Assembly (NCBI RefSeq): GCF_010993975.1
Contig: NZ_JAACZO010000057.1
Span: forward strand, 154,318-218,317
Length of the DNA stretch: 64,000 bases
Source: Halomonas faecis
GTDB lineage: Bacteria; Pseudomonadota; Gammaproteobacteria; Pseudomonadales; Halomonadaceae
Reading direction: 5' to 3'
Program-made: the position numbers and the translations under genes
Part shown: piece by piece, positions 18,800 to 27,880 of the stretch
Layout: each line of letters starts with the position of its first letter
Position numbering within the stretch: position 1 is the first letter of the stretch
Notes under the pieces: generated by a model
The model's database searches: none
Told to the model about the DNA's origin: nothing
Seen by the model: the letters and a program-made list of their open reading frames with translations, nothing else

Positions 18800-20608
18800 T
18801 TATCGACGGCGTGAACGCTCGGCATGCTCCACCATCAGTTGCAGGCTCTCCCGCCCCCGCCAGCGGTTACGATTGAGCTTGTAGGCGCAACGCAGCCTGT
18901 CGCCCACCGCGAAATCGGGCAACTCGCCGGGAGTGAGGGCACGGAACCAGATGGCGCGATGGCTGACGACACCGGCCGAGAGCTCGAGCATCAGGTGCGT
19001 GCCGTCGGCACCGACCACGCGCAGATTCTCGACCAGGAATTCGCCCTCGAACAGCGGTGCATCGAACTCACGACCGTAAGGGCCCAGGGCGTCGAGTTCG
19101 ATCAGCGTCGCCAACTCGAGCTGGGCGACGCTGAGCTCGCCGTCAGTGAGGATGCGCGGCCCCAGCTCGGCATTTCCCAGCTGCTCGCCCACCGCCTGCA
19201 GAAAGGCGGCACGGAACTCGTCCAGCCGTTCATGCGGCACGCCAACGCCGGCGGCACCGCGATGGCCGCCAAACCGGGGCAATGCTTCGGGAGCGAGGTC
19301 ATGAGCGCGCTGGAGGGCATCGCGCAGGTGCAGCGCCTCGATGGAGCGCCCCGAGCCGGTCAGCATGCCCGGCTGAGCGGCCGGAGTGAGCACCAGGGTC
19401 GGCCGGCCATAGGCCTGTACCAACCGCGAGGCGACGATGCCTTGCACGCCGGGGTGGCCGCTCTCCAGAAACACCAGGATGGCCGGCTGATCGGCCGAAA
19501 GCGCCGGCAGAGCCAGCGCCTTGGCCTCTTCCACCATCTCGGCCTCGATGGCCTTGCGCGACTGATTGTCCTGATCCAGCGTGGCCAGGTGACGCGCCGC
19601 CGTGGCGTCGTCTTCCGCGAGCATGTAATGCAGTGCCGCGTAAGGGTCGTCGAGCCGCGAGCGGGCATTGATGCGCGGGCCCATCTGAAAGGCCAGGGTC
19701 TCGGCGTCGAAGGGCACGCTGTCCTCGCCCAGGCGGGCGGCCATGGCGCGCCAGCAGGCGGCATCCATGCGATTGATCAGCGTGAGGCCGTGGCTGACCA
19801 CGGCACGGTTGGCGGGGCTGGCCCCCAGCGACACGCAGTCCGCCACGGTCCCCAAGGCCACGTAGGAGAGCCAGGGCGAGAGCTTGGGCGTGGCCTCGGG
19901 CAGCACCCCCCATTCGATCAGCACGCTGCGTGACAGCGACATGACCAGCCAGGCGACCATGCAACCGGCGATGGTCGGGTCGGGGTAGGGGCAGTCGTCG
20001 CGGGTGGGGTTGACCACGGCGTGGGCAGACGCCGGAGGCCCGTCCAGTGGCAGGGCATGGTGGTCGCTCACCACCACGTCGATCCCCTCCGCGGCCAGTC
20101 GGGCAATGCGTGGCTCATCGCTGCTGCCGCAGTCGGCGGTAATCACCAGGCTAGGTCGCGGTCTGAGTGCGAGCGTGCGCTCTACCAGTGGCAGGCTGAT
20201 GCCGTAGCCGTCGTGGATGCGGTGGCCGATCAGGCTGTGCAGGCGCGATTCCGGCACCCCGAACAGCTCCACCAGGGTGCGCCGGATCACCACGTGGGAG
20301 GTGATGCCGTCGACGTCGTAGTCGGTGAGAATGCCGATATGCTCGCCCTCGACCACGGCCTGGGCGATGCGCTCGGCGGCCCGACGCCCGTCGGCGAGCC
20401 GCTCGGGGTGCTCGAGATAGCGCAGGCTGGGCGACACCAGCGGCGCCAGCTCGCCCGCATAGTCTCCCAGGCGCCCGGCCAGGATGCGAGCCTGCAGCTC
20501 GGAGAGCCCCTCGCGCTGGGCCTGGGCATAGAGCGTCGCATTGCGCGGGCGGGGCACTAGACGCGGCTTGAGTCGGGCGTGCAGATCAGGCGGCGCGATC
20601 ACGTCCAC
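18800..20608 (-). CDS. recJ: Single-stranded-DNA-specific 5'-3' exonuclease RecJ
   Basis: RecJ degrades single-stranded DNA from the 5' end in recombination, mismatch repair and replication-fork processing. The 602-residue protein carries the DHH phosphoesterase motifs: TDYDVDGITSHV, TADCGSSD, and SDHHALPLDGPP. The DHHA1 motif appears as GHRGAAGVGV. A C-terminal OB-fold follows (LEVDALGPYGREF region onward). Length is slightly above the 577 residues of E. coli RecJ. A hom-thrC-recJ neighbourhood on one strand is typical of pseudomonads and relatives. The start ATG at 20608 precedes MDVIAPPDLHARLKPR; no clear ribosome site is visible. Confidence 0.94.
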   Translation of the reverse strand: MDVIAPPDLHARLKPRLVPRPRNATLYAQAQREGLSELQARILAGRLGDYAGELAPLVSPSLRYLEHPERLADGRRAAERIAQAVVEGEHIGILTDYDVDGITSHVVIRRTLVELFGVPESRLHSLIGHRIHDGYGISLPLVERTLALRPRPSLVITADCGSSDEPRIARLAAEGIDVVVSDHHALPLDGPPASAHAVVNPTRDDCPYPDPTIAGCMVAWLVMSLSRSVLIEWGVLPEATPKLSPWLSYVALGTVADCVSLGASPANRAVVSHGLTLINRMDAACWRAMAARLGEDSVPFDAETLAFQMGPRINARSRLDDPYAALHYMLAEDDATAARHLATLDQDNQSRKAIEAEMVEEAKALALPALSADQPAILVFLESGHPGVQGIVASRLVQAYGRPTLVLTPAAQPGMLTGSGRSIEALHLRDALQRAHDLAPEALPRFGGHRGAAGVGVPHERLDEFRAAFLQAVGEQLGNAELGPRILTDGELSVAQLELATLIELDALGPYGREFDAPLFEGEFLVENLRVVGADGTHLMLELSAGVVSHRAIWFRALTPGELPDFAVGDRLRCAYKLNRNRWRGRESLQLMVEHAERSRRR

Positions 20609-20672
20609 GCGAGGCTCCTCTGGTTCGCTTCCATGGGTAATACGGCGATGGGAACGCCGTGCCGAGCGAAGG

Positions 20673-20775
20673 GCGCCGGGGACAGGCCGAAGAGGGGGCT
20701 TTCGCCATGGATGGCAAAAGTAGCGCCCAGGGAGGGGCTCACAGCGCCCCCTCGTAGGCCTGTCGCCGGATCAGC
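20673..20775 (-). repeat. 104-bp structured intergenic repeat, copy B (inverted)
   Basis: This 103-base copy lies in the opposite orientation to copies A and C, filling most of the 188-base gap between the thrC stop and the recJ start. Read on the minus strand, its outer stem is GACAGGCC / GGCCTGTC and its middle stem GAGGGGGC / GCCCCCTC. Both are perfectly paired although the bases differ from copy A. The central hairpin has one mismatch (GCCAT against ATGGC, then TTTT against GAAA). Confidence 0.85.
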
Positions 20776-20796
20776 CCTGAGTGGGCAGGCTACCGC

Positions 20797-22185
20797 CTAC
20801 CGCCGATTCTCGGCGACGAACGTCTGCACCTCGGCCAGCTCCGCCGGCAGCACGGTATAGCGCTCCTCACGCTCCAGCAGGTCGTCCATGTGCGGCGGCA
20901 GCGGCACGCCCGGGAAGCCGGCCTTGACCACCGCCTCGGCGAATTTGGCCGGATGCGCGGTGGCCAGCGTTATCATCGGCGTGGCGGCATCGGCGCGCGC
21001 CCGCTCGGCGGCACGATAGCCGGTGGCGGTATGCGGGTCGAGAACCTCCTGGGTACGGTGGTGCGCTTCGCGGATCACCTCGAGAATGGTGGCATCATCC
21101 ACGCTGTGGCTGGCGAACCTGTCGCGCAACTTGGCCAGCGGGGCCTCCGCCAGAGCGGTGGGCTCGACCTGGAAACGCTCGAGCAGCGCTGCCACGGCGG
21201 CACCATTGCGCTCGTAGGCCTCGAACAGCAGACGCTCGAAGTTGGACGACACCACGATATCCATGGAAGGTGCCAGCGTCGCCTTGAGTTCCCGCTTGGA
21301 GAAGTCGTTGTCGGCCAGCGTGCGGTGCAGGATGTCGTTGGCATTGGTGGCGATGACGAACTGCTTCACCGGTAGGCCCGAGCGGTATGCCATGTAGCCG
21401 GCGAAGACGTTGCCGAAGTTGGCCGAAGGCACACAGAAGCTGACCTGACGATGCGGGGCCCCCAGCGCCACTGCAGAAGCCACGTAGTAGACGATCTGGG
21501 CCATGATGCGCGCCCAGTTGATGGAGTTCACCGCCACCAACCGCGTGCCGTTCAGGAAGCTCTGGTCGGCGAAGCTCGCCTTGACCATGGCCTGGGCGTC
21601 GTCGAAGTTGCCTTCGATGGCGATATTGAAGACGTTGTCGGCCAGCACCGTGGTCATCTGACGGCGCTGCACTTCGGAAACGCGGTCATGCGGGTGGAGG
21701 ATGAAGATGTCGAGGTTGTCGCAGTGGCGGCACCCTTCGATGGCCGCCGAGCCGGTATCGCCCGAGGTGGCGCCCATGATCACCGCCCGCTCGCCGCGCT
21801 TGGCCAGGAAGTGGTCGAGGATGCGGCCGAGCAGTTGCAGGGCCACGTCCTTGAACGCCAGCGTGGGGCCGTGGAACAGCTCGAGCAGGAAGTGGTTGGC
21901 ATCCAGCTGATTCAGCGGCACCACGGCATCGTGGCTGAAGGTGGCATAGGCATCGCGCACGATGCCGCGGAAGGTGTCGTCGTCGATCTCGCCGTTGACG
22001 TAGGGCTTCATCACACGAAAGGCGATCTCGGCGTACGACAACCCGGCCATGGCGGCCAGGTCGTCATGGGAGAACCGGGGGACGGTCTCCGGGACATAGA
22101 GGCCGCCATCGCTGGCCATGCCAGTGAGCACGACCTCCTCGAAACTGAGCGCAGGCGCCTGCCCGCGGGTACTGATATAACGCAT
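20797..22185 (-). CDS. thrC: Threonine synthase
   Basis: ThrC converts O-phosphohomoserine to threonine with pyridoxal phosphate, the last step of threonine synthesis. The 462-residue product opens MRYISTRGQAPALSFEEVVL, has the PLP-lysine region GPTLAFKDVALQLLG and the phosphate loop GATSGDTGSAA, and ends with the usual threonine synthase C-terminal helix. The ATG at 22185 is the family start; the longer open frame to 22383 merely runs through repeat copy C. It lies downstream of hom on the same strand, as in pseudomonads. Confidence 0.95.
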   Translation of the reverse strand: MRYISTRGQAPALSFEEVVLTGMASDGGLYVPETVPRFSHDDLAAMAGLSYAEIAFRVMKPYVNGEIDDDTFRGIVRDAYATFSHDAVVPLNQLDANHFLLELFHGPTLAFKDVALQLLGRILDHFLAKRGERAVIMGATSGDTGSAAIEGCRHCDNLDIFILHPHDRVSEVQRRQMTTVLADNVFNIAIEGNFDDAQAMVKASFADQSFLNGTRLVAVNSINWARIMAQIVYYVASAVALGAPHRQVSFCVPSANFGNVFAGYMAYRSGLPVKQFVIATNANDILHRTLADNDFSKRELKATLAPSMDIVVSSNFERLLFEAYERNGAAVAALLERFQVEPTALAEAPLAKLRDRFASHSVDDATILEVIREAHHRTQEVLDPHTATGYRAAERARADAATPMITLATAHPAKFAEAVVKAGFPGVPLPPHMDDLLEREERYTVLPAELAEVQTFVAENRR

Positions 22186-22210
22186 CGTTCGGATCCCTTG
22201 CTCGCTCGGA

Positions 22211-22314
22211 GCTGATCCGGCAACAAGTCTTCGAGGAGGCGCTGTGAACCCATCCCTGGGCGCTACCGATGCCATCCCTGGCATCGGACCTCCTCTCCGA
22301 CTTGTCCCCGGCGC
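22211..22314 (+). repeat. 104-bp structured intergenic repeat, copy C
   Basis: This copy sits in the 231-base gap between the hom stop and the thrC start. Its central hairpin CCGATGCCA-TCCC-TGGCATCGG is perfectly paired with a sequence different from copy A, and its outer stem ACAAGTC / GACTTGT also differs in a compensatory way. The rest of the gap contains a short CCGGGC-GCA-GCCCGG hairpin (22401-22415) right after the hom stop. Confidence 0.85.
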
Positions 22315-22416
22315 TCCTCGCTGAAGACAGCGACACACGGCTCGCAGTTTATCTGGTCGGCCAGTTTGCCCTTCCAGCTTCAAGCTTATGGCTTACCGCT
22401 CCGGGCGCAGCCCGGC

Positions 22417-23733
22417 TTACTCCTGCTCGTCGAGGCTTTCCACCCGAATACGGGTGACCGAGCCGGCAATGTCGGCCATCGACTCGATCTGGCGGATCGC
22501 CTCGTTCATGTGCTTCTCGCGACAACTGTGGGTGAGCAGGATGATCGGCACCAGCTCGCCCTCGGTGGCCTCTTTCTGCACCAGCGCCTCGATGGAGATG
22601 CCCTGCTCGGAGAGGATGGTGGCCACTCGCGCCAGCACGCCCGGGCGGTCCACTGCCAGCAGGCGCAGGTAGTAAGCGGTGACGATGTCCTCCATGGGCA
22701 GGATCGGCTGACTGCCGTCGCCCTCGCCGATGCCGCTGAAAGCGAGATAGGGCACCCGATAGTGGTGATCGGTGGCGATGTCGCGGGCCACGTCGAGCAG
22801 GTCGGCGACCACCGCCGAGGCGGTCGGCTCGGCACCGGCACCGGCTCCGTAGTAGAGGGTCGGCCCCACGGCATCGCCCATGATGGCGATGGCGTTCTTG
22901 ACGCCGTGCACGTTGGCCAGCAAGCGATCCTTGGGAATCAGCGTGGGGTGCACACGCAACTCCAGGCCGGCATCGGTACGCTTGGAGATGCCCAGGTGCT
23001 TGATCACGTAGCCCAGGTTGTCGGCCTGCTCGACGTCGTCGAAGGTGACCCGCGAGATCCCCTCGGTGTAGGCCTTCTCGAACTGCAGCGGCACGCCGTA
23101 GGCGATGGACGCCAGGATCGTGAGCTTGTGGGCGGCGTCGATGCCTTCGACGTCGAAGGTCGGGTCCGCTTCGGCGTAGCCCAGCGCCTGGGCCTCGGCC
23201 AGCACGTCCTCGAAGGCACGCCCTTCGCTGCGCATGTGGGTGAGGATGTAGTTGCCGGTGCCGTTGATGATGCCGGCCACCCACTCGATGCGGTTGGCGC
23301 CCAACCCCTCGCGCAGCGACTTGATCACTGGAATGCCGCCGGCCACGGCGGCCTCGAAGGCGACGATCACGCCCTGCTCGTGAGCGGCCTTGAAAATCTC
23401 GTTGCCGTGCACGGCGATCAACGCCTTGTTGGCGGTCACCACGTGCTTGCCGTTGGCAATGGCGGAGAGGACCAGTTCACGGGCCACCTCGTAGCCGCCC
23501 ACCAGCTCCACCAGCACGTCGACGTCGGGATTGCGTGCCACCTCGTAGACGTCGGTGGTGGTCTTGATGCCGGTGAGGTCGCACTCCGGGTTGAGGCTGC
23601 GATGCGCGACCTGTTCGACGACGATCGGGCGGCCGGCCCGCCGGGCGATGTCGTCGGCATTGCGCATCAGCACGTTGAAGGTGCCGCCACCGACGGTCCC
23701 CAGACCACAGATTCCCACTCTCACCGGTTTCAA
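22417..23733 (-). CDS. hom: Homoserine dehydrogenase (TTG start)
   Basis: Homoserine dehydrogenase reduces aspartate semialdehyde to homoserine for threonine, methionine and isoleucine synthesis. The 438 residues contain the NAD(P) motif VGICGLGTVGGGTFNVL at the N-terminus, the catalytic domain (GGIPVIKSLREGL, GIINGTGNYILTHM, FDVEGIDAAHKL) and a C-terminal ACT domain (about residues 350-430, RPGVLARVATILSEQGISIE) for feedback by threonine. No ATG fits; I chose the TTG at 23733 because KPVRVGI follows at once and GGGGAG lies about nine bases upstream. It is followed by thrC. Confidence 0.94.
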   Translation of the reverse strand: MKPVRVGICGLGTVGGGTFNVLMRNADDIARRAGRPIVVEQVAHRSLNPECDLTGIKTTTDVYEVARNPDVDVLVELVGGYEVARELVLSAIANGKHVVTANKALIAVHGNEIFKAAHEQGVIVAFEAAVAGGIPVIKSLREGLGANRIEWVAGIINGTGNYILTHMRSEGRAFEDVLAEAQALGYAEADPTFDVEGIDAAHKLTILASIAYGVPLQFEKAYTEGISRVTFDDVEQADNLGYVIKHLGISKRTDAGLELRVHPTLIPKDRLLANVHGVKNAIAIMGDAVGPTLYYGAGAGAEPTASAVVADLLDVARDIATDHHYRVPYLAFSGIGEGDGSQPILPMEDIVTAYYLRLLAVDRPGVLARVATILSEQGISIEALVQKEATEGELVPIILLTHSCREKHMNEAIRQIESMADIAGSVTRIRVESLDEQE

Positions 23734-23770
23734 TGTTCTGCTCCCCTGATCGTTGCGTGTCCAGTTGGTG

Positions 23771-23804
23771 AAGGGCGTGTCGATGCCTGGCATCGACCGC
23801 CCTT
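23771..23804. repeat. Long hairpin between dsbC and hom
   Basis: AAGGGCG, a bulged T, then GTCGATGC pair with GCATCGAC and CGCCCTT around a CTG loop: a 15-bp stem with one bulge. Weaker pairing (GTTG/CAAC) continues outside to about 23764-23814. It lies 33 bases after the dsbC stop and 37 bases before the hom start and has no T-run, so processing or attenuation is as likely as termination. Confidence 0.6.
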
Positions 23805-23836
23805 TCGTCAACGGCGTCGTTGATGCGCCGCTGCTG

Positions 23837-24577
23837 TCAGTCGTTCAACCCGAGCATACCGGCCAGCCGCTCCGCGGGCACATAGCCCGGCACCAGACGG
23901 CCGTCCGGCAGCACGATGGCCGGCGTGCCCTGCACACCGAGCGCCTGCCCCAGATGATACTGTGCCTCGACCGGATTGTCGCAGTCGGTGCCATTTTCCA
24001 GCGTTTCGCCGCGCTTGGCCGCAGTCATGGCAGTCGCCGGATTGTCGGCACACCATACCTGCTCGAGCAACCGCGCGCCTTCGGCATTCAGACCGGTGCG
24101 CGGAAAGGCCAGGTAGTGTACCTCGATACCCAGTTCGTTGAGGCGCGGTACCTCTTCATGGAACTGCCGGCAGTAAGGGCAGGTGGTGTCGGTGAACACC
24201 ACGATCTCGGCCTGGGTATCGGCCGTGCCCCGAAAGACCACCCGCTGTTCCTCGGGCACTCCAGCCAGCCGCTCGGCACGCTGGCCGTTGCGGGTCCGTT
24301 CGCTGAGGTTGACCAGCCCCCGCTCGCCGTTCTCGTAGAGATCGCCGACCAGGAAATACTCGCCATCGGCATCGCTGTAGAAGGTCTCGCCGTTTTCCAG
24401 GTGCACTTCGAAAAAGCCCTCGAGAGGTGTCTCGCGAACGCTCTCCACCGGCATCGATTGACCCCGCACTTCGAGGCGCTCGGCCAGCCGTTCGGCTTCA
24501 TCGGCATGGGCGACGACGGATAGGATCGAGCTCAGGGCCAGAACGGCAGCGGTGCGAAGCAAGGACGTTTCAGACAT
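23837..24577 (-). CDS. dsbC: Thiol:disulfide interchange protein DsbC
   Basis: DsbC is the periplasmic disulfide isomerase kept reduced by DsbD. The 246-residue precursor has a signal peptide (LLRTAAVLALSSILSVVAHA, residues about 6-25), an N-terminal dimerisation domain (about 26-85), and a thioredoxin-fold domain with the active site TTCPYCRQF and the cis-proline loop QGTPAIVLPDG. A second cysteine pair (VWCADN and TDCDNP) matches the structural disulfide of DsbC. ATG at 24577 has GAGG seven bases upstream. It begins two bases after the xerD stop, so the two are co-transcribed. Confidence 0.94.
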   Translation of the reverse strand: MSETSLLRTAAVLALSSILSVVAHADEAERLAERLEVRGQSMPVESVRETPLEGFFEVHLENGETFYSDADGEYFLVGDLYENGERGLVNLSERTRNGQRAERLAGVPEEQRVVFRGTADTQAEIVVFTDTTCPYCRQFHEEVPRLNELGIEVHYLAFPRTGLNAEGARLLEQVWCADNPATAMTAAKRGETLENGTDCDNPVEAQYHLGQALGVQGTPAIVLPDGRLVPGYVPAERLAGMLGLND

Positions 24578-24579
24578 GA

Positions 24580-25473
24580 TCAACCTCGGGGGTGATGGAC
24601 GGAGTGCAGGGCTTCGAGGCGCGCCTGCGCCACATGGGTATAGATCTGGGTCGTCGAGAGATCGCTGTGACCCAGCAGCAGCTGTACGACACGCAAGTTG
24701 GCGCCATGATTCAACAGATGCGTGGCGAAGGCATGCCGCAAGGTGTGTGGCGATAGCGGCCGCTGGATGCCGGCAGTGCGCGCGTGCGCCTTGATGCGGT
24801 GCCAGAATGCCTGGCGGGTCAAGCAGGCATCGCCACGGCCGGGAAACATCGGCGGACGCGCCGCATCGTGCATCAGCGCCCTTCGAGCCGTGCGCAGGTA
24901 GCGCGTCAGCCAGTGTACGGCTTCCTCACCCAGCGGGACCAGCCGGTCCTTGTCGCCCTTGCCACGCACCCGTACCACTCCCTGGCGCAAGTTGACGGCA
25001 TCGGTGGTCAGGCCGACCAGCTCCGAGACTCGCAGCCCGCAGCCATAGAGCACTTCTAACATGGCCCTGTCGCGCAGCCCCAGGTCGGTGGTGACGTCAG
25101 GAGCGGCCAACAAGCGCTCGACCTCGTCCTCGTCCAGGGTATCCGGCAGGGCGGGACGAACCCGCGGCAGACGCACCTCTGACAAGGGATCGCCGGCAAT
25201 GAGCCCCTCGGCCAGCGCCCAGCGGTAGAAACGGCGCAGGCTCGACAGCAACCGGGCGTTGCTGGCCAGCTGGTAGCCGGCCGCGCGGCGCTCCTCGAAC
25301 CACGCGGGCAGTGCCGCCGTCTCAGGAGAGAGCAGAGTGCCGCCTACCGTCTCCAGGTGGGTGGCCCAGGCCTCCAGATCACGACGATAAGCGGCCAGGG
25401 TGTGATCGCTAGCCCCCTGCTCGAGCCATAGTGCGTCAAGAAACGTCTCGAGCAACGGGATGTCTCGATTCAT
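24580..25473 (-). CDS. xerD: Site-specific tyrosine recombinase XerD
   Basis: XerD with XerC resolves chromosome dimers at dif under FtsK control. The 297-residue protein has the N-terminal SAM-like core-binding domain (about 1-90) and the catalytic domain. Active-site signatures are LYGCGLRVSELVGL (Arg), VRGKGDKDRLVPL (Lys), PHTLRHAFATHLLNHG (His-x-x-Arg), LGHSDLSTTQIYTH (His and the nucleophilic Tyr). Length and the xerD-dsbC-hom-thrC order favour XerD over XerC. The next gene upstream, rplS, is separated by a terminator, so xerD has its own promoter in 25474-25500 or inside that region. Confidence 0.93.
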   Translation of the reverse strand: MNRDIPLLETFLDALWLEQGASDHTLAAYRRDLEAWATHLETVGGTLLSPETAALPAWFEERRAAGYQLASNARLLSSLRRFYRWALAEGLIAGDPLSEVRLPRVRPALPDTLDEDEVERLLAAPDVTTDLGLRDRAMLEVLYGCGLRVSELVGLTTDAVNLRQGVVRVRGKGDKDRLVPLGEEAVHWLTRYLRTARRALMHDAARPPMFPGRGDACLTRQAFWHRIKAHARTAGIQRPLSPHTLRHAFATHLLNHGANLRVVQLLLGHSDLSTTQIYTHVAQARLEALHSVHHPRG

Positions 25474-25500
25474 GGCCCCTTCCTCCAGGCCGAAACCATG

Positions 25501-25533
25501 AAACCCCGCCCCGCGAGAGCGGTGGCGGGGTTT
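25501..25533 (-). terminator. Terminator of the rpsP-rimM-trmD-rplS operon
   Basis: A 10-bp perfect stem (AAACCCCGCC with GGCGGGGTTT) spans 25501-25510 and 25524-25533, 34 bases after the rplS stop. The T run that follows GC-rich pairing on the minus strand is TTT, the normal layout for an intrinsic terminator. Confidence 0.8.
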
Positions 25534-25566
25534 CCAGCCTGTGCAACGAATCCGTGCAACGGTTCG

Positions 25567-25923
25567 TTACGACAGCTTCTCCTTGATGCGGGCGGACTTG
25601 CCGCTGCGCTCGCGGAGGTAGTAGAGCTTGGCCTGGCGCACGTCGCCACGACGCTTCACCTCGATGGAGTCGACCAGCGGGCTATAGGTCTGGAAGGTCC
25701 GCTCGACGCCCACGCCGTGGGAAATCTTGCGCACGGTGAAGGCGGAGTTGAGGCCGCGATTGCGCTTGCCGATGACGACGCCTTCGAAAGCCTGGAGACG
25801 CTCGCGGTTGCCCTCCTTGACCTTGACCTGAACGACCACGGTATCGCCGGGAGCGAACGCTGGCACCTCTTTGCTCATCTGCTCGGCTTCGAGCGCCTGG
25901 ATCACCTTGTTCTTGCTGCTCAT
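25567..25923 (-). CDS. rplS: 50S ribosomal protein L19
   Basis: L19 lies at the 30S-50S interface. The 118-residue protein shows the full signature: [60 protein letters not shown] and [20 protein letters not shown]. The ATG at 25923 begins MSSKNKVIQ; the open frame upstream is spurious. It is the last gene of rpsP-rimM-trmD-rplS with 122 bases between it and trmD, more than usual, which leaves room for differential expression. Confidence 0.97.
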   Translation of the reverse strand: MSSKNKVIQALEAEQMSKEVPAFAPGDTVVVQVKVKEGNRERLQAFEGVVIGKRNRGLNSAFTVRKISHGVGVERTFQTYSPLVDSIEVKRRGDVRQAKLYYLRERSGKSARIKEKLS

Positions 25924-26045
25924 GACATTGACTCCTTGATAACCTGAATCACCGGTCAGCTTGGTTGCCGGCGAATCGTGACCCCGGCGCCCGAGCGAGA
26001 GCTCGAGAGCGCGGGTGCTTGGTTGGTGACACAGGTGCACGGTGA

Positions 26046-26852
26046 CTATTGCTGCGCCGTGCCCTGCACCTCCGCCTTGTCGGCGTATTCTTCGATGAAC
26101 TCCGCGAGCAACTCACGCTGCTCGTCGCTCAACGCCCTGCCCTCCAGCAGGTCGGGGCGCCTTAGCCAGGTCCTCCCCAGCGACTGCTTCAACCGCCAGC
26201 GACGGATGACGCCATGATTGCCGCTGAGCAGCACGTCCGGCACCCGTCGGCCGTCGATCTCCTCGGGCCGCGTGTAGTGCGGACAATCCAGCAGCCCGGC
26301 GTTGAAGGAGTCCTCGACCGCGGAATCCCGATGCCCGAGCACGCCGGGCACCAGCCTAGCCGCGGCATCGATCAGCACCATGGCAGGCAGCTCGCCGCCA
26401 CTGAGCACATAGTCTCCGATCGACCACTCTTCATCGATGTCGGCTTCCACGACCCGCTCATCGATGCCTTCGTAGCGTCCGGCCACCACCACTAGAGGTG
26501 GGCCGGATGCCAGTTCCTGCACGCCTTGCTGGTCCAGCCGCCGCCCCTGGGGCGACAGGTAGACCACCCGCGGCCGCTGGCCGGTAGCCTCGGCCGCCCG
26601 CTGCCTGGCGGCGTGAATGGCCGCGCGCAGCGTGTCCACCTTCATCAGCATGCCGGGACCGCCGCCATAGGGGCGGTCGTCCACGGTGCGATGACGGTCG
26701 GTGGCATAGTCACGCGGGTTCCAGAACTCCAGCGCGATGTGTCCGGCAGCCACGGCTCGTCCGGTAACGCCGTGGCTGCCGATCGCCTCGAACATCTCCG
26801 GAAATAGCGAGACGACGCCGACCCACAGCCCCGCTGACGTTCGATCGGTCAA
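26046..26852 (-). CDS. trmD: tRNA (guanine-37 N1)-methyltransferase TrmD
   Basis: TrmD methylates G37 next to the anticodon and prevents +1 frameshifting. The 268-residue protein starts [16 protein letters not shown] and has [14 protein letters not shown] and the trefoil-knot SAM-binding segment [12 protein letters not shown]...[20 protein letters not shown]. The C-terminal DNA-like helix domain ends with [11 protein letters not shown]. The start overlaps the rimM stop by four bases (ATGA). Confidence 0.97.
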   Translation of the reverse strand: MTDRTSAGLWVGVVSLFPEMFEAIGSHGVTGRAVAAGHIALEFWNPRDYATDRHRTVDDRPYGGGPGMLMKVDTLRAAIHAARQRAAEATGQRPRVVYLSPQGRRLDQQGVQELASGPPLVVVAGRYEGIDERVVEADIDEEWSIGDYVLSGGELPAMVLIDAAARLVPGVLGHRDSAVEDSFNAGLLDCPHYTRPEEIDGRRVPDVLLSGNHGVIRRWRLKQSLGRTWLRRPDLLEGRALSDEQRELLAEFIEEYADKAEVQGTAQQ

Positions 26853-27406
26853 AACGACGGATCCCAGTCGACCGTCATTCGGCCCGCTTCACGATCCACG
26901 GCGACGATCACGTCTTCGGGCAGAAAGGGCAGCAGCCGTTCGCGGTCGTCGATGGCCGCCGGCTCGCCATGAGGATCCCCCCGGACCACCAGGACGTCGT
27001 TGGCACCGGTCTCGAACAGGTACTGAACCTGGCCGAGCACTTGGCCGTCGCGAGTGACCACGGTGAGTCCCTCGAGCTCGTACCAATAGTAGTCACCGCT
27101 CGGCAGTGCCGGCAGCGCCGACTTGGGCAGCAGAATCTCGGCACTGGCCAGCGCTTCGGCAGCCTCGCGGGTGTCGCAACCCTCGAGGCGGGCCACCAGC
27201 CCCTTGCCGTGACGGCGCCCCTGAACCAGGCGAAGGCGGCTGAGCACGCCATCTTGTCGCACCACCCACTCGCCGTAGTCGAGAATGCCGTCGATGGGAC
27301 TGGTGTAGGAGTAGACCTTGAGCCACCCCTTGACGCCATAAGGGCTGGTCAACTTGCCCAGCACCACATGGTCGCCCGCCTCATGGCGTTCGGCCTGCGC
27401 GTTCAT
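26849..27406 (-). CDS. rimM: Ribosome maturation factor RimM
   Basis: RimM assists 30S head assembly around S19. The 185-residue protein has the N-terminal RimM barrel ([22 protein letters not shown], then [19 protein letters not shown]) and the C-terminal PRC barrel ([13 protein letters not shown] through [14 protein letters not shown]). Both are the usual size. It lies 23 bases after rpsP and its stop overlaps trmD. Confidence 0.96.
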   Translation of the reverse strand: MNAQAERHEAGDHVVLGKLTSPYGVKGWLKVYSYTSPIDGILDYGEWVVRQDGVLSRLRLVQGRRHGKGLVARLEGCDTREAAEALASAEILLPKSALPALPSGDYYWYELEGLTVVTRDGQVLGQVQYLFETGANDVLVVRGDPHGEPAAIDDRERLLPFLPEDVIVAVDREAGRMTVDWDPSF

Positions 27407-27429
27407 GATGCCACCCCCGACAGTCAGGC

Positions 27430-27678
27430 TCAGGCCTGCTTGCGGGCTTCCTTGACCAGTTCGGCCACGCGCGCCGACAGCTGAGCGCCATGCTCCTGCC
27501 AGTGGGCGATGCGATCCAGATCGATGCGCAGACGCTCTTCACCGCCGCGCGCAATGGGGTTGAAGAAACCCAGGCGCTCGATGAAGCGGCCGTCCCGCGA
27601 CTTGCGCGAGTCGGTCACGGTGAGATGGTAGAAGGGACGCTTCTTGGCGCCACCACGTGCCAGACGAATGGTAACCAT
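27430..27678 (-). CDS. rpsP: 30S ribosomal protein S16
   Basis: S16 is a primary 16S-binding protein. The 82-residue sequence is canonical: [39 protein letters not shown] and [18 protein letters not shown]. It is the first gene of the leftward rpsP-rimM-trmD-rplS operon, so the promoter should lie in the 202 bases up to 27880; I see no box there that I would call firmly. Confidence 0.97.
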   Translation of the reverse strand: MVTIRLARGGAKKRPFYHLTVTDSRKSRDGRFIERLGFFNPIARGGEERLRIDLDRIAHWQEHGAQLSARVAELVKEARKQA

Positions 27679-27880
27679 GGCCTAGTCTGTCCTTCGGTTG
27701 TGTTGGATTCGGTCACGACGATGGCCGCGGTGTTCGCGGTCCTGCCAGTGAAGACGCAGCATTCTACGGAAAACAGCCCCGCTTGGGAACCTTTTTCGGG
27801 CTCTGGAGCCTGCTGGACTTGACCGATCGTCGCGTGAAACTCGGATTTCGCAGCGGATCAACGTCGAGCCCGGCAGACTC

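Noticed and set aside
22186..22383. 66-codon N-terminal extension of threonine synthase
   Set aside because: It runs through repeat copy C, and the family start is MRYISTRG at 22185.
23734..23811. ATG-started extension of homoserine dehydrogenase
   Set aside because: The extension crosses the palindrome and has no conserved sequence; the TTG with GGGGAG fits the family start.
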